Shown: positions 21,876 to 22,691 of the stretch, in pieces
Layout: each line of letters opens with the position of its first letter
Position numbering within the stretch: the stretch's first letter is position 1
Virus record (IMG/VR): IMGVR_UViG_3300042465_002827
Coordinates: 1 to 22,691 of that record
Strand: one strand, 5' to 3'
DNA length: 22,691 nt
Origin: a virus
The notes under the pieces: generated by a model
The model's input: only the letters and a program-made list of their open reading frames with translations
Databases searched by the model: none
What the model was told of the DNA's origin: nothing
Program-made: the position numbers and the translations under genes

Positions 21876-22088
21876 TTAATTAATGTTACAAGCTAAATAA
21901 AATAAAACCATTTCTCTTAGTTCTTCTTCGCTTGTATTTTCTCTTTCTGTTGAAATAATCACTGGATAATTACCAGCCGATACTGAGTAGTCAACTATAA
22001 AATACATATAAGTTTGTCCGCTTAATTTTGATTTTAAAATCTCTACTTGTTCTTTACTTCCGATGTTTCCTAATTCAATTGTAGTCAT
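21876..22088 (-). CDS. 70-aa hypothetical protein, first in small-gene operon
   Basis: A 70-aa mixed alpha/beta protein: a helix KEQVEILKSKLSG, a strand TYMYFIVDYSV, then ISTEREN and a second helix EEELREMVLFYLAC. It is small and soluble, with no recognised motif. A good Bacteroidota -7 element lies about 25 nt upstream, giving a leader near 19 nt. It is therefore the first gene of an operon with the 53- and 52-aa genes that closes at a strong terminator. Small early phage proteins of this size often interact with host machinery, but nothing here points to a specific target. Confidence 0.65.
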   Translation of the reverse strand: MTTIELGNIGSKEQVEILKSKLSGQTYMYFIVDYSVSAGNYPVIISTERENTSEEELREMVLFYLACNIN

Positions 22089-22112
22089 AATTTTTAGTTG
22101 TTTATTACTCTA

Positions 22113-22120
22113 CAAATGTA
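22113..22120 (-). promoter_or_regulatory. Bacteroidota-type promoter for small-gene operon
   Basis: Minus-strand TACATTTG at 22120-22113 is identical to the -7 element of the plus-strand cassette promoter. A run of T residues lies at the -33 position with the 19-nt spacing (TTTT rather than TTTG). The start would be near 22107, about 19 nt before the ATG at 22088. Confidence 0.65.
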
Positions 22121-22196
22121 TAATAACTTTTTTAATAAAAAAATTAATACTAATATATTTTTACAATTATTTTCTAACTAACACATTTTTAAACAT

Positions 22197-22595
22197 TTAA
22201 AATTTATTTAATTTGTTTAATAATTTTATTTCACTTTCTAACTGCTTGATTCTTTCGCTAAATATTATTTGGTTGGTTTCTAACTCTCGGACCTTCTCCC
22301 TGTATATAATTGATTCAAAATAATACTTGCCATATTGCTGTTGAATTAAGTAAAGTGTTTTAAGGTGCTTTTCTGCTGTTATTTTCCTTTCACCTGTACT
22401 TTGTATTACCTTACCTTCAAAGTCTTCTATAAAGTTGTTAATTGCCCATAGATTTATATAGTTAGGTTCTTTCTGTGTCATTAGATTTGTAAACCCACAG
22501 TATTCATCCATTATTTCTTTTAACTTTTTGTAGTCAGCATTGCGAAGTTCATTTAACTTTTGCTGCTCTTCTTGGAATTTTTTTAGTTCGTTCAT
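22197..22595 (-). CDS. Coiled-coil hypothetical protein
   Basis: A 132-aa protein that is almost entirely helical. There is a charged N-terminus (MNELKKFQEEQQKLNELR) and a mid-section (YINLWAINNFIEDFEGKVIQ). A C-terminal coiled coil covers about 95-130 (REKVRELETNQIIFSERIKQLESEIKLL) with leucine spacing typical of a dimer. The ATG overlaps the stop of the upstream gene by one base (TAATG). I do not recognise a family. Its place next to a gene that may encode a DNA-metabolism protein could mean an accessory role, but this is weak. Confidence 0.6.
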   Translation of the reverse strand: MNELKKFQEEQQKLNELRNADYKKLKEIMDEYCGFTNLMTQKEPNYINLWAINNFIEDFEGKVIQSTGERKITAEKHLKTLYLIQQQYGKYYFESIIYREKVRELETNQIIFSERIKQLESEIKLLNKLNKF

Positions 22596-22690
22596 TAGAA
22601 TGGTGCTGTGTTAAATGGGTTTTCTAAATTTATTGTTGATTGTATTTCTTTTGCAGGTGCTTTGTATTTTTCTTTAAAGCCAGTATCAAT
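22595..22690 (-). CDS. C-terminal end of a gene cut by the window edge
   Basis: Only the last 31 codons are present, ending NLENPFNTAPF before the TAA. The reading frame is open to the edge and its stop overlaps the next ATG, so it is a real upstream gene. The short Phe-ended tail might suggest a DNA-metabolism protein, but 31 residues do not allow identification. Confidence 0.5.
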   Translation of the reverse strand: MDTGFKEKYKAPAKEIQSTINLENPFNTAPF

Positions 22691-22691
22691 A

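Noticed and set aside
22595-22690. Calling the truncated gene a single-stranded DNA-binding protein from its Phe-ended tail
   Set aside because: The end NPFNTAPF lacks the acidic DDIPF-type tip and no other part of the protein is visible.
1-22691. CRISPR arrays, tRNA genes, insertion sequences, integrase or attachment sites
   Set aside because: No regularly spaced repeats, cloverleaf-like segments, transposase motifs or recombinase motifs were found on reading both strands.

Overview
The window is part of the genome of a tailed, siphovirus-like bacteriophage or prophage, most likely infecting a member of the Bacteroidota, perhaps Flavobacteriales. The reasons are: an AT-rich sequence; promoters of the TTTG / TAnnTTTG type; A-rich leaders before start codons, with only one clear Shine-Dalgarno sequence noted; many genes joined by TAATG or ATGA overlaps; and several virion proteins of types I associate with Bacteroidota phages. 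No integrase, attachment site, tRNA, CRISPR array, insertion sequence, holin or endolysin was recognised, so the lifestyle is open.

Almost everything reads on the minus strand, from high to low coordinates. In that order: (1) 22691-21465, the end of an unidentified gene, a coiled-coil protein and an operon of three small proteins with its own promoter and terminator. (2) 21452-17664, a translationally coupled set: sigma-like factor, glycosyltransferase, small membrane protein, 108-aa protein, terminase small subunit, then terminase large subunit. (3) 17629-10547, tail genes: a tail assembly chaperone pair with a -1 frameshift site, a gp10-like completion protein, two large tail proteins and the tape measure. 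(4) 10527-9032, an XkdF-like prohead protease overlapping a zeta-toxin-family kinase gene. (5) 7876-9042, the only plus-strand block: four small genes behind a textbook Bacteroidota promoter. (6) 7679-5588, scaffold-like protein, major capsid protein and an abundant-type virion protein, with a terminator after the capsid gene and another after the virion protein. (7) 5485-1, a small protein, a portal with an unusual C-terminal extension, head-tail adaptor, tail terminator, a small beta-rich protein, a LamG-like fibre and a truncated final gene.

Together the minus-strand genes give most of a DNA packaging, head and long non-contractile tail programme, in an unusual order: tail genes lie between the terminase and the capsid genes, and the portal is about 12.6 kb from the large terminase. 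The main points of interest are the zeta-like kinase carrying a GGPGSG head-protein motif next to the protease, the inverted cassette converging on it, the portal fusion, the frameshift site, and a TATATTATT motif found upstream of six genes and always in their orientation.
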